Positions 6,277-14,870 of a stretch of DNA of 26,287 bases are shown here, piece after piece. How positions within the stretch are numbered: position 1 is the first letter of the stretch; each line of letters opens with the position of its first letter. A model generated the notes under the pieces. The model was not told the DNA's origin and ran no database searches. It was given only the letters and a program-made list of their open reading frames with translations. A program made the translations under genes and the position numbers. This DNA comes from a candidate division WOR-3 bacterium (GTDB taxonomy: Bacteria; Hydrothermota; UBA3072): the NCBI GenBank assembly GCA_039804165.1, contig JBDRZZ010000023.1, positions 1-26,287 on the forward strand, read 5' to 3'.

Positions 6277-9200
6277 ATGCATAAAAAAATTATTATGTTG
6301 TTTGTTTTAGTAGTAAGTGTCAATTATCTCTTCGCCCAAGATTATCAAAAATTCGAGAAAATTAGATTAAAGGACCTTCCACTTGAGCTTCCTGCCAAAA
6401 AGATTGAGAAACCTAAACAAATAGAGAAGTTATCTTCATCTTTAGATAATCTTTATAAACTTCATTTAAAGGGGAAAGAATATAGGCAATTTGCAACTCA
6501 ATCAAATTTGCAACTTATAAAGGATAGAGTTGTAGTTACTGTTTTACCTCAATTTGGTTCCACAATAGCTGATATTGATGAAGATAATTTAAGAGCTCTT
6601 GGCGCAAGGATTCAAGCAAAAGCGAAGCACTCAATGAGGGTAGAGATACCTATAAGTCAGCTTGAAAATGTTGCTAATAAAGTGAAGGGAATTGGATTAA
6701 TTACAGAACCTATAAAACCAGTTGAATTTGCCATCACTAGTGAAGGAGTATCTCTAATGAATGCGGATAATTGGCAAGCATCTGTTTATGAAGGTTCTGG
6801 TGTTAAAGTGGCTGTTATTGACGGAGGCTTCCAGAGTTTAACAGAAGCACAGGCTAATGGGGATATACCTTCTTCTTATAAAAGTTATGATTTTACTGGA
6901 AACGGACTTGAGACTGAAACTCCTCACGGAACAGCTGTGACTGAAGCGATTTTTGATGTAGCTCCTCAGGCTGAATTTTATTTATACAAAATAGGAGATG
7001 TGACCGATTTTGAGAATGCGAAAGATTCTTGTATTAGTAACGGTGTTCACATTGTTAACCATTCAATGGGATGGTATAATGCGAGTTACTATGATGGTAC
7101 CGGAATAATCTGCGATATTGCGAATGATGCAGTTTCCAATGGTATTACCTGGGTGAATGCAGCGGGTAATGAGGCACAAAAGCACTATCGTTCAATCTTC
7201 ACCGACAATGATAACGATGGATATCATGAGTATGCCAGTGGTGTAGAGATAAACTATTTTGGACCCGAGCCAGGCACTTTCTCCATTATCCCTGCAGGGA
7301 CTCTGATCACTGTGTTTTTAAACTGGGATGATTATCCGTATAGCGACCAAGATTATGACTTATACTTGGTTATGTGGACAGGTTCGAACTGGGTTGCCGT
7401 AGCCTCTTCCGTAGGTTTCCAAAATGGTAGCCAGCCACCCACTGAAGCCATTTATTATGTAGCTCAATATACTGCTCCCTATGGTGTAGTTATTGATGAG
7501 TATTCAACTACTCTGGATAATGACCTAACGCTTTTCACTTTGACTCTTCCTTTTGCTTATCGAACTACCTCAAGTAGTCTTCTGGACCCTGCCACTGCAG
7601 ATAGTGTAATAACTGTTGGTGCAATTGGTAAAGACCATTATGAATCCGGTCCCCAGGAATCATTTAGTTCTCAGGGACCTACAACTGACGGAAGGATTAA
7701 ACCTGATGTTATGGCCCCAGATAGTTGTAATAGTTATGCTTATGGATATTGGCAGGGAACTTCTTTATCTTCTCCTCATATAGCAGGAGTTTGTGCTCTG
7801 ATTAAATCGAGATATCCGGAATACAGTAATAGTGAGATTCGGAATTATCTATATACAAATTGTTCGGTTGATCTCGGAACTTCTGGAAAGGATAATATTT
7901 ACGGCTGGGGAAAAGTTGTTATGCCTGATATAGATACTACAATAACTATTACCTCTCCCAATGGTGGTGAGGAGTGGCAAGTTGGAAGTAGCCATGATAT
8001 CACCTGGGTTTCGAGTGGGACGAGTGGGAATGTGCACATTGAATATTCAACTGACAATGGTTCGAGTTGGCTAGATATAGTTGCCAGTATTCCGGATACA
8101 GGAGCTTACTCGTGGACGATTCCCAATACCCCATCTGATAGTTGTCTTGTGCGAATAAGTGACATTGATGGAACTCCATCTGATACAAGTGACGCTATGT
8201 TTAGGATATCGCCTACCTATCCAGGAACTATTAGATTTGTAACCGTTGATGGTTCTGGCTCTAAGGATGGCAGGAGTTGGGAAAATGCATACAATGGAAC
8301 TCAGATACAAACGGCAATTAATGAAAGTGGGGTAACGGAGGTATGGATAGCAAAAGGGACATACTATCCAACAAATCAAGTTGGTGGTACCGGAGAAAGA
8401 TTTAGAACATTTCAGATGAAAAACGGGGTGGCGATATATGGAGGATTTGCAGGGAATGAAACATCAATTGAGCAACGAGTTAATTATGGACAAGGACAAG
8501 AGAATGAGACGATATTGAGTGGAGATATAGGAATTCCTGGAGATAGTAGCGATAATTGTTATCATGTGTTTTATCATCCTTATGCAGGATTAACAAGTTC
8601 AGCGATACTTGATGGTGTTACTATTACAGGAGGAAATGCTAATGGTAATTCGCCTCATGATTGCGGAGGGGGGATGTATAATAACAATTCTTCTCCAACA
8701 TTGGTAAATGTAAATCTAATTTATAACTACGCTACACACTCTGGAGGAGGAATGTACAATGAAGACGATTCTTCACCGAAGTTGACGAATGTGATGATAA
8801 GTCACAATAGAGCTCCGTATGGGGCGGGAATTAGCAATTATGGTGCCTATGGTGATTGCAATCCAGTTTTGATGAATTCAACTATTAGTGATAATCAAGG
8901 CAGAGGAATCTATAGCACAAATTCAAGTCTAAAACTTATAAATGTAAATATCTGTAATAATACAAGTGAGGGTTTTTATCACATTGCAGGAGCACCAAAA
9001 CTAACGAATGTACTTATTAGTAATAATTCAAGAGGGATGTATGTTGAAATGTGTGCACCTACTCTTACTAATGTGACTATTACTAATAATAAGGTTCAAG
9101 GCTATGGAGGCTATGGAGGTGGTATATACCTATATAACGCAAGAGTAACATTTAACAATTGTATAATTTGGGGAAACAAGGCTAGCTCGGGTGGTAATGA

Positions 9201-10095
9201 TATTGCTATGTTTGGAGAGACATTCACATTGAATTATTCATGTTTTAGTAACCGCATAGAGGATGTATTTAAAAATTGGGGTACAGTTTCAGTAAATTCA
9301 TGCATAAACGAAGATCCTCTTTTTGTGGGTTCTGATATAAATCCTGTATATCCTTACAGTATACCTGGAAATTCTCCTTGTGTTGATGCTGGTAGTAACA
9401 TATATTGTGACGAGCCCTATGACATTCGTGGTGTAGGTTACCCGCGTAAATTGGACAAGAAAACTGGTGGGCCAGGAAAAATTGATATGGGTGCATACGA
9501 ATTTAACGTAAACACCGACTTTTTTATCACCGTAACTTCTCCCAATGGTGGTGAGGAGTGGCAGGTTGGAAGCACTCAGGATATTACATGGTCTTCAACC
9601 GGGACAAGTGGAAATAATGTGCACATTGAATATTCCACGGATAATGGTTCAACCTGGTTGGACATAATTGCTAGTATTTCCAATACAGGAGCTTACTCGT
9701 GGACGATTCCCAATACCCCATCTGATAGTTGTCTTGTGCGAATAAGTGACATTGATGGTGAACCTTCGGATGTGAGTGATGGGATATTTAGGATTTTACC
9801 TCTTTCAGCGGTTCCAGAAGAATTACCAGAAGTTTATTCAATGAGTGTAAGGTCAATTGTCACTGGTAGAAAGTTTGAAGTGAGGTATTCTCTTCCCGTG
9901 AAGGCTTCTGTTAGATTTGAAATATATGATATAAAAGGTGCAAAGATAGAAGAAATTATTGAAGAGAAGCAACGTGGTTTTTACTCAAGAGAAATAGATA
10001 TGACTGGTAGATCAGCAGGTTTATACTTCCTTAAAATGGAGGCTAACGGAGGAGAATTTACCAAAATAAGGAAGGTTGTGTTAATTAATCGTTAA
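6277..10095 (+). CDS. Large secreted S8 subtilisin-like protease with Ig-like, beta-helix and sorting domains
   Basis: A 1272-residue modular exoprotein. Residues 1-21 are a signal peptide (cleavage after LFA-Q) and about 22-150 a prodomain. The S8 domain has Asp182 (AVIDGG), His217 (TPHGTA), oxyanion Asn298 (AAGNE) and Ser496 (GTSLSSPH), so the triad is complete. A beta-sandwich-like insertion (LNWDDYP...DYDLYLV) lies between Asn298 and Ser496. Next come an Ig-like domain of the SPNGGEEW type (about 555-640), a right-handed beta-helix rich in GGGMYN and LTNVxISxN turns (about 650-1075), a second SPNGGEEW domain (about 1085-1170), and a C-terminal sorting domain ending LYFLKMEANGGEFTKIRKVVL. 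The end suggests export by a type IX-like route and surface attachment or release. The two Ig-like segments share a 76-base identical tract. Transcription is probably independent, from promoters just upstream. Confidence 0.85.
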   Translation: MHKKIIMLFVLVVSVNYLFAQDYQKFEKIRLKDLPLELPAKKIEKPKQIEKLSSSLDNLYKLHLKGKEYRQFATQSNLQLIKDRVVVTVLPQFGSTIADIDEDNLRALGARIQAKAKHSMRVEIPISQLENVANKVKGIGLITEPIKPVEFAITSEGVSLMNADNWQASVYEGSGVKVAVIDGGFQSLTEAQANGDIPSSYKSYDFTGNGLETETPHGTAVTEAIFDVAPQAEFYLYKIGDVTDFENAKDSCISNGVHIVNHSMGWYNASYYDGTGIICDIANDAVSNGITWVNAAGNEAQKHYRSIFTDNDNDGYHEYASGVEINYFGPEPGTFSIIPAGTLITVFLNWDDYPYSDQDYDLYLVMWTGSNWVAVASSVGFQNGSQPPTEAIYYVAQYTAPYGVVIDEYSTTLDNDLTLFTLTLPFAYRTTSSSLLDPATADSVITVGAIGKDHYESGPQESFSSQGPTTDGRIKPDVMAPDSCNSYAYGYWQGTSLSSPHIAGVCALIKSRYPEYSNSEIRNYLYTNCSVDLGTSGKDNIYGWGKVVMPDIDTTITITSPNGGEEWQVGSSHDITWVSSGTSGNVHIEYSTDNGSSWLDIVASIPDTGAYSWTIPNTPSDSCLVRISDIDGTPSDTSDAMFRISPTYPGTIRFVTVDGSGSKDGRSWENAYNGTQIQTAINESGVTEVWIAKGTYYPTNQVGGTGERFRTFQMKNGVAIYGGFAGNETSIEQRVNYGQGQENETILSGDIGIPGDSSDNCYHVFYHPYAGLTSSAILDGVTITGGNANGNSPHDCGGGMYNNNSSPTLVNVNLIYNYATHSGGGMYNEDDSSPKLTNVMISHNRAPYGAGISNYGAYGDCNPVLMNSTISDNQGRGIYSTNSSLKLINVNICNNTSEGFYHIAGAPKLTNVLISNNSRGMYVEMCAPTLTNVTITNNKVQGYGGYGGGIYLYNARVTFNNCIIWGNKASSGGNDIAMFGETFTLNYSCFSNRIEDVFKNWGTVSVNSCINEDPLFVGSDINPVYPYSIPGNSPCVDAGSNIYCDEPYDIRGVGYPRKLDKKTGGPGKIDMGAYEFNVNTDFFITVTSPNGGEEWQVGSTQDITWSSTGTSGNNVHIEYSTDNGSTWLDIIASISNTGAYSWTIPNTPSDSCLVRISDIDGEPSDVSDGIFRILPLSAVPEELPEVYSMSVRSIVTGRKFEVRYSLPVKASVRFEIYDIKGAKIEEIIEEKQRGFYSREIDMTGRSAGLYFLKMEANGGEFTKIRKVVLINR
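8096..8171 (+). repeat. 76-bp perfect direct repeat, copy 1, inside the protease gene
   Basis: This tract is identical, base for base, to 9683-9758. It encodes the end of the first SPNGGEEW Ig-like domain (TGAYSWTIPN...RISDIDG). The flanking parts of the two domains are similar but have silent and replacement differences. Confidence 0.9.
9683..9758 (+). repeat. 76-bp perfect direct repeat, copy 2, inside the protease gene
   Basis: Second copy of the tract at 8096-8171, 1587 bases away, in the second Ig-like domain and in the same reading frame. Recombination between the copies would remove the beta-helix yet keep the frame, since 1587 is a multiple of three. Confidence 0.9.
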
Positions 10096-10108
10096 AAATG
10101 AGGAAAAT

Positions 10109-10186
10109 ATGAAAAAAATAAATATTGCCAGATTAGTCAAATATATGATGTTTATTGTGGTATTGATGGTTTTTTCCATGGTTTAA
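10109..10186 (+). pseudogene. Detached signal peptide of the SBBP/sorting-domain protein (frameshifted 5' end)
   Basis: A short frame with its own GAGG ribosome site (10100-10103) and ATG at 10109 encodes a textbook signal peptide (KKINIARLVKYMM, then [11 protein letters not shown]) and stops at TAA 10184. Removing one T from the T6 run at 10170-10175 lets it read on as [16 protein letters not shown] straight into the next coding region. It is therefore most likely the true 5' end of that gene, cut off by a one-base frameshift, a slippage site, or a sequencing error. Confidence 0.6.
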
Positions 10187-10220
10187 GCTTTGTGGAAGAG
10201 AGAATGTTGAAATAATAGAA

Positions 10221-10895
10221 ATGGAGGATGATTTGCTCCAGAAAGGAGCATCAAAGAGAGTTGCTGAGGGTGTAAGTGAGGCATGGGTTAAACACTACGG
10301 CTCCTGTTTAGTAAACTCTAATGATCGTATGACAGCCCTTGCTGTCGATTCAAGTGGAAATGTTTATGTAACAGGATATAGTTATGATACAATGAGTAAT
10401 TATGATTATGCGACAATCAAGTATAATTCGTCTGGAGAGGTTCTATGGGTAGCAAGGTATAATGGTTTAGGAAATGGAAGTGACTATGCGCGAGCCATTG
10501 CACTAGATGCAAGTGGTAATGTGTATGTGACTGGGGATAATGAAATATTGTGGGAAGCTTTAAGATGTATCACGACAATTAAGTATAGAGAGGAAGCTAA
10601 CTATGTAAAGGAGGAATTAATAGGAATACCTGATAATTATAGATTAATTCAAAATTATCCCAATCCTTTTAACTCCACAACAACAATAGAATTTTCAATT
10701 CCAAAAGATACAGAAGTTGAATTAAAAGTATTTGATGTATTAGGCAGAGAGGTATGTGAGCTGGTTAATGGGAAGATAAAGGCGGGTAAATATAGAGTGG
10801 AATGGAACGGAGACAATTTGGAAAGTGGGGTATATTTGTATAGGTTAAAACCCGATGGATATGTAGAGACGAAGAAGTTAATATTATTGAAGTAA
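10221..10895 (+). CDS. Short SBBP-repeat protein with C-terminal sorting domain (probably frameshifted at the 5' end)
   Basis: The 224 residues as read from ATG 10221 lack a signal peptide and a ribosome site. The frame is open back to about 10167, where a one-base correction joins it to the signal peptide at 10109. Residues about 20-100 hold two SBBP beta-propeller-type repeats ([16 protein letters not shown] and [16 protein letters not shown]), far fewer than needed to close a propeller. Residues 135-224 form a Por/type IX-like sorting domain ([33 protein letters not shown]). Full-length relatives usually carry many more SBBP repeats, so the gene is likely internally shortened as well. If translated without its signal peptide it would stay in the cytoplasm and be inactive. 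It follows the protease gene by 13 bases and probably shares its transcript. Confidence 0.65.
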   Translation: MEDDLLQKGASKRVAEGVSEAWVKHYGSCLVNSNDRMTALAVDSSGNVYVTGYSYDTMSNYDYATIKYNSSGEVLWVARYNGLGNGSDYARAIALDASGNVYVTGDNEILWEALRCITTIKYREEANYVKEELIGIPDNYRLIQNYPNPFNSTTTIEFSIPKDTEVELKVFDVLGREVCELVNGKIKAGKYRVEWNGDNLESGVYLYRLKPDGYVETKKLILLK

Positions 10896-10925
10896 GGTTT
10901 TGAAAATAAAATAATAAGAGAGATG

Positions 10926-10957
10926 AGCCTTCCTCCTTTCTTGAAAGGGGGAAGGCT
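10926..10957. terminator. Hairpin terminator between convergent units
   Basis: A 15-bp inverted repeat (AGCCTTCCTCCTTTC / GAAAGGGGGAAGGCT, one G-T pair) with a two-base centre. On the + strand it is followed by AAATTTTCTT, a fair U-tract. On the - strand the sequence after the stem is less T-rich, so it probably ends the protease/SBBP transcript best and the cstA operon more weakly. Confidence 0.75.
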
Positions 10958-11028
10958 AAATTTTCTTCGTATTTAAGCAGTTATATCCTGGAGTTTTAAT
11001 GAATTATACTATCTTCCGTCTTCTTCCC

Positions 11029-12747
11029 TTAACTAGTTTTACGATTTTCCTTTTTGAATGTTACAATAATCCCTTCTACTATTATCCAAATGTTTAAAGC
11101 AAGGATTAATAGGTTGAGAATTGATAAAAGATAGTTGTGGGTTCGGAGAAAGTTTATCTGATTTATTATAATAGCCCAGGTTGTGATAAGAGCCATAAAT
11201 CCACAGGGGATTGCCGAAATTAGGAATTTCATTCCTCCTTTACTTCTTAACCATACGGTTACTACAAGAAGGGTAAGAGCTGCCAATGTTTGGTTTGTTG
11301 CCCCAAACATTGGCCAGAGTTTTAAAGCCCCAGCTCCACTTGCTCCAGTTGCAAAAGCTAAAAGTCCTGCAGTTATTACAGCAATGAATGTGACGAAATA
11401 ACGATTCTCGAAGATCTTGACTTTTCCAAACAATTCTGATAACACATATCTTTGAATTCGAGTCGCAGTATCAAGAGTTGTTCCGGCAAAGGATACAATA
11501 AAAACACCCATAATTGATATTGCAATAGTTTTTGGTATTCCAATCGAATTTAACATATTCCCAGCTCCTATTACAAATGCAGAAATATTAGAACCTAAGC
11601 CCTGAGCAGTTGTCCAAGAAGAGTAATGTGCTTTCCATGCAGAGACTCCTTTAAGGATATTACCATCCGCTGTTTTATAAGCAATTCCTATTCCTGCACT
11701 AACCGCAATAAGAACAAGAGTCGCAAGGATTCCTTCTGTTACCATCCCACCATATCCGACAAATTGGCTATCTTGTTCTTTTCTTACCTGTTTTGCTGAG
11801 GTGCCAGAAGATACAAGAGAATGGAATCCAGATACAGCTCCACAGGCAATCGTTATAAACAAAAGAGGGACCATAGGTGGAGCACCTATTGGAGAAAGAT
11901 TGATTGGGGGAGCCACAAGATGGAAAGCAGGATTCCTAAAAGCAGAAGCAAAAACACCAATAAAAAGTAAGAATAAAGCAAGAAGAAGTTGATGAGAATT
12001 TATGTAATCTCTTGGTTGGAGAAGAATTGTTACAGGTAACATTGCAGCTACGTAGCAGTAAATGAGTAGAATTATTGTCCATAGACCCGTGGCTGGGATT
12101 CCATCTAATCCTTGTAATCTAAGAGGAATATATGTTCCTACTATTATCGTTAAATACATTAAAATAACTGCAATTATAGAACATAAAGTTAAATTCCAAT
12201 TCTTTTTATATATAGCCCAGCCAAGCCAAATAGCTATGGGTATCTGGAACCACATCGGAAATACAGATTCTGGAAACATATTGAAAATTAATGCCATTAT
12301 GAGCCCAAAAATTGCTATTACGATAAGAAGCTCAAGAAATACAATAGAAAAGAAAGCCATTTTTGTTCTTTTGTTTATATATTTCCCAGTTATTTCTGAG
12401 ATTGATTTTCCTTTATTCCGAAGAGAAAGAACAAGGGTTCCAAAGTCATGGACTCCTCCAATAAAAAGGGTTCCAAGAACAATCCAAAGAAGAGCTGGGA
12501 TCCAACCCCATATTACTCCAATTGCGGGACCAACAATAGGACCTGTTCCCGCAATTGAGGCAAAATGATGCCCAAAAATAATTTCTTTTCTTGTAGGCAC
12601 GTAATCTATCCCATCTTTGAACTCATAAGCAGGAGTTATATTTTGGTCATTTAACTCAAATATTCTCCTTGAAATAAAACCTCCATAAAATTTATAAACG
12701 AAGAAAAAAGTTATTAAACACACAAAAATAAGTAAAATAACATCCAT
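11029..12747 (-). CDS. cstA: CstA family carbon-starvation transporter
   Basis: A 572-residue polytopic inner-membrane protein with the CstA signature GHHFASIAGTGPIVGPAIG near residues 59-77, followed by WGWIPALLWIVLGTLFIGGVHD and later SSGTSAKQ and GATNQTLAAL. Characterised relatives import peptides or pyruvate (E. coli CstA and BtsT), so uptake of a small carbon source is likely here; the exact substrate cannot be told from sequence. The length matches the shorter CstA class. A strong AGGAGG lies at 12752-12757, inside the end of the upstream glycosyltransferase gene, and the gap is eight bases. It is the last gene of the hisF-xth-glycosyltransferase-cstA unit and runs toward the hairpin at 10926-10957. 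Confidence 0.92.
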   Translation of the reverse strand: MDVILLIFVCLITFFFVYKFYGGFISRRIFELNDQNITPAYEFKDGIDYVPTRKEIIFGHHFASIAGTGPIVGPAIGVIWGWIPALLWIVLGTLFIGGVHDFGTLVLSLRNKGKSISEITGKYINKRTKMAFFSIVFLELLIVIAIFGLIMALIFNMFPESVFPMWFQIPIAIWLGWAIYKKNWNLTLCSIIAVILMYLTIIVGTYIPLRLQGLDGIPATGLWTIILLIYCYVAAMLPVTILLQPRDYINSHQLLLALFLLFIGVFASAFRNPAFHLVAPPINLSPIGAPPMVPLLFITIACGAVSGFHSLVSSGTSAKQVRKEQDSQFVGYGGMVTEGILATLVLIAVSAGIGIAYKTADGNILKGVSAWKAHYSSWTTAQGLGSNISAFVIGAGNMLNSIGIPKTIAISIMGVFIVSFAGTTLDTATRIQRYVLSELFGKVKIFENRYFVTFIAVITAGLLAFATGASGAGALKLWPMFGATNQTLAALTLLVVTVWLRSKGGMKFLISAIPCGFMALITTWAIIINQINFLRTHNYLLSILNLLILALNIWIIVEGIIVTFKKENRKTS

Positions 12748-12755
12748 TAAACCTC

Positions 12756-14096
12756 CTATTTATTATGAGAATTTATAGAATAATTTGCTTTTGGCAAGTA
12801 TAGAATTATTGATGAATTTAAAAATGCAAAGATTAAAATAGGTAAAATAGGTAAAGCGTATCTGGAAGCTCCTAAAGGTGCACTTAGAAAGGAAAGATAT
12901 CCTATAAGTAGGAGGAAGAAAATCTTAATCTCCAAATCTATTTTTTTGTTAAAAAAGAAGAAAAATAATGAAAGGAATTTTAAAAGATTAAAGAATAAGA
13001 TTGGAATAAGTAATAGAATAAGAAAGATAGATTGTTCTTTCAAATATGAGAATACCCCTCTAAGTCCAAATTTTGAGTATTGATAGAATAATCCCTTCCC
13101 CCTTGCTTTTTTAAATCCAAAAAAAGACTGTAAGTCAAATCTTCCTGGATCTAAGAAAAAACAAAAAATGCCTTTTAGATGGAAAATAGAGTATGAAGGT
13201 AGATGTTCCTTTAAAAGAATTTTTATTGCTATTTCCTTTATGTATTTATTTTTTTCTCTATAAGACATATTTTCTACTTTCTTATCTATCTCTTCTATGG
13301 TTTTGTTGGCAAAATCTTCTCCTTTCTTGTTTATGAGAAAATAATATAAATTATAATTCAAGAGATTTGAGTTTTGAATGCTGGAGTAATGAAAATATCC
13401 TGTTCTTTGGTAATTCCAACCACAGTATCCAATAACAAAAGCAATTGAGAGAAGACTTGTTAGTATTATTTTTATATTTTTCTTTTTAAGAGTTAAATAT
13501 AAAGAGAAAAAGAAATTTGGAATAACGAATAAATATAACACAGGCTTTGTAAGCATCGCAAGGATTAAAAATAAATTGTAAAGGATTAAATATTTTAAAT
13601 TTCCTTTTAAGGAAAATAATATCAAATAAAAAGATATTAAAACTAAAAAACTTTGAAACAGAATTTCGCTCATCAAAAGATTGGTATAGATGAATTGAGA
13701 AGGTGTAAAAATTAATAGTAATAAAATCAGAAAGTAGCGATTTGCATTAAAAAATTCCAGAAGTTTAATCAAGATAAATATATTAAAGAGACTCAAAATT
13801 GATTGAAAAAAAAGAATTAGGGAATCAGAATTATTTATAAATTTGATGAGCATAATGAAAATTGGATAAAGAGGAGTTCTACGAGTAAGTAAATCTGGAT
13901 TGAATTTTTCTTTTAGATTACCGCAATAAAAGAAAAAACTTTTTCTAATGTTCTCAGCCATTTTTAGATATTCAAAGGAATCGGTAAGATAAAAATTCCT
14001 TTTTTTGAGTTGGAAAGAAAAGAAAAATATATGTATAAAAATTATGAGAATCCAGAAAATGATTTTTCCGTTTTGTTTTTTTAATAAATTAATCAT
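12756..14096 (-). CDS. GT-C fold membrane glycosyltransferase (PMT/ArnT/GT39-like)
   Basis: A 446-residue, strongly hydrophobic protein with about ten membrane helices. The first helix (residues 12-30) is followed by a periplasmic loop holding D39 in LTDSFEYLKMAENI and later RRTPLYPIFIMLI (72-84). This Asp-then-Arg/Pro pattern is typical of GT39/ArnT-like enzymes, which use polyprenyl-phosphate-linked sugars as donors. The acceptor could be a lipid or a protein; nothing nearby decides this. The start ATG at 14096 overlaps the exonuclease gene by eight bases, so translation is coupled. The very high Phe, Ile and Leu content and poor sequence conservation of this superfamily limit a closer call. 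Confidence 0.7.
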   Translation of the reverse strand: MINLLKKQNGKIIFWILIIFIHIFFFSFQLKKRNFYLTDSFEYLKMAENIRKSFFFYCGNLKEKFNPDLLTRRTPLYPIFIMLIKFINNSDSLILFFQSILSLFNIFILIKLLEFFNANRYFLILLLLIFTPSQFIYTNLLMSEILFQSFLVLISFYLILFSLKGNLKYLILYNLFLILAMLTKPVLYLFVIPNFFFSLYLTLKKKNIKIILTSLLSIAFVIGYCGWNYQRTGYFHYSSIQNSNLLNYNLYYFLINKKGEDFANKTIEEIDKKVENMSYREKNKYIKEIAIKILLKEHLPSYSIFHLKGIFCFFLDPGRFDLQSFFGFKKARGKGLFYQYSKFGLRGVFSYLKEQSIFLILLLIPILFFNLLKFLSLFFFFFNKKIDLEIKIFFLLLIGYLSFLSAPLGASRYALPILPILIFAFLNSSIILYLPKANYSINSHNK

Positions 14097-14868
14097 TAAT
14101 TTGTTTTATTCGTAAAAGAATAGGGGCATGATCAGAGCCATATACATTAGAAAGGATGGAGCTTTCTATTACTTTCTCAATTAATCTTGGTGTAACAAAA
14201 AAATAATCTATTCTCCATCCAATATTTCTTTTTCTTGCGTCAAATCTATATGTCCACCAAGTGTACATTCCAGGTTCATTAGGATGGAAATATCTAAAAG
14301 TATCTATGTAACCTTTTTCTAAAAGGCTATCAAGCCATTTTCTTTCAATGGGTAAGAAACCTGAGAATTTTTCGTTTTCTTTGGGATTTGCAAGATCTAT
14401 TTCTTTATGAGCAGTATTAAAATCTCCTCCAATTATAAGCTCTTCCCCTTTATTCCTTAACTCTTCACAGTGTTGTAGAAACGCGTCATAAAAATCAAGT
14501 TTAAATTGCAACCTTTCTTCACTACTTTTTCCATTTGGAAAATACACATTGAAAAGGGTAAAATCTGAATATTTTGTCATGATAATTCTTCCCTCTTTAT
14601 CAAATTTTTCAATCCCCATTCCGAATCGAACCTCTTTTGGTTTTTCTTTTGAGAGGGTTATCACTCCACTATACCCTTCTCTTTCTCCGGAATTCCAATA
14701 GACATTGTAGTTTTTTAAATCAAGTATTTTTTCAAGCTCTATTTGATTTTCTTTTACTTTTATTTCTTGAAGGCAAAGTATATCAGGATTCTGGCTTTCA
14801 AACCATTCTTTAAATCCTTTTTTTAAGATTGCCCTTAAACCGTTTACATTAAAAGAAATAATATCCAT
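14089..14868 (-). CDS. xth: Exodeoxyribonuclease III / AP endonuclease
   Basis: A 259-residue protein of the ExoIII/APE1 family, which cuts DNA at abasic sites and degrades 3' ends in base excision repair. All catalytic positions are visible: N7 (FNVNGLRA), E35 (CLQEIK), Y109 (NVYFPNG), D149 and N151 (GGDFNTAH), D221 (WRIDYFF), and D246-H247 (GSDHAPI). The substrate-binding GMYTWW segment is also present. The length is standard. The ATG is two bases after the hisF stop, with a weak ribosome site in the hisF tail, so it is coupled to hisF and in turn overlaps the glycosyltransferase start. Confidence 0.95.
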   Translation of the reverse strand: MDIISFNVNGLRAILKKGFKEWFESQNPDILCLQEIKVKENQIELEKILDLKNYNVYWNSGEREGYSGVITLSKEKPKEVRFGMGIEKFDKEGRIIMTKYSDFTLFNVYFPNGKSSEERLQFKLDFYDAFLQHCEELRNKGEELIIGGDFNTAHKEIDLANPKENEKFSGFLPIERKWLDSLLEKGYIDTFRYFHPNEPGMYTWWTYRFDARKRNIGWRIDYFFVTPRLIEKVIESSILSNVYGSDHAPILLRIKQIND

Positions 14869-14870
14869 TA

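Noticed and set aside
8675-9170. Repetitive glycine/asparagine-rich coding tract as tandem DNA repeats or CRISPR-like array
   Set aside because: The repeats are at protein level (beta-helix turns, GGGMYN and LTNV) with diverged DNA and no constant repeat-spacer pattern. No CRISPR array was seen anywhere in the window.
12062-12568. 168-codon + strand frame inside cstA
   Set aside because: It lies opposite conserved CstA transmembrane coding, has no domain and no ribosome site.
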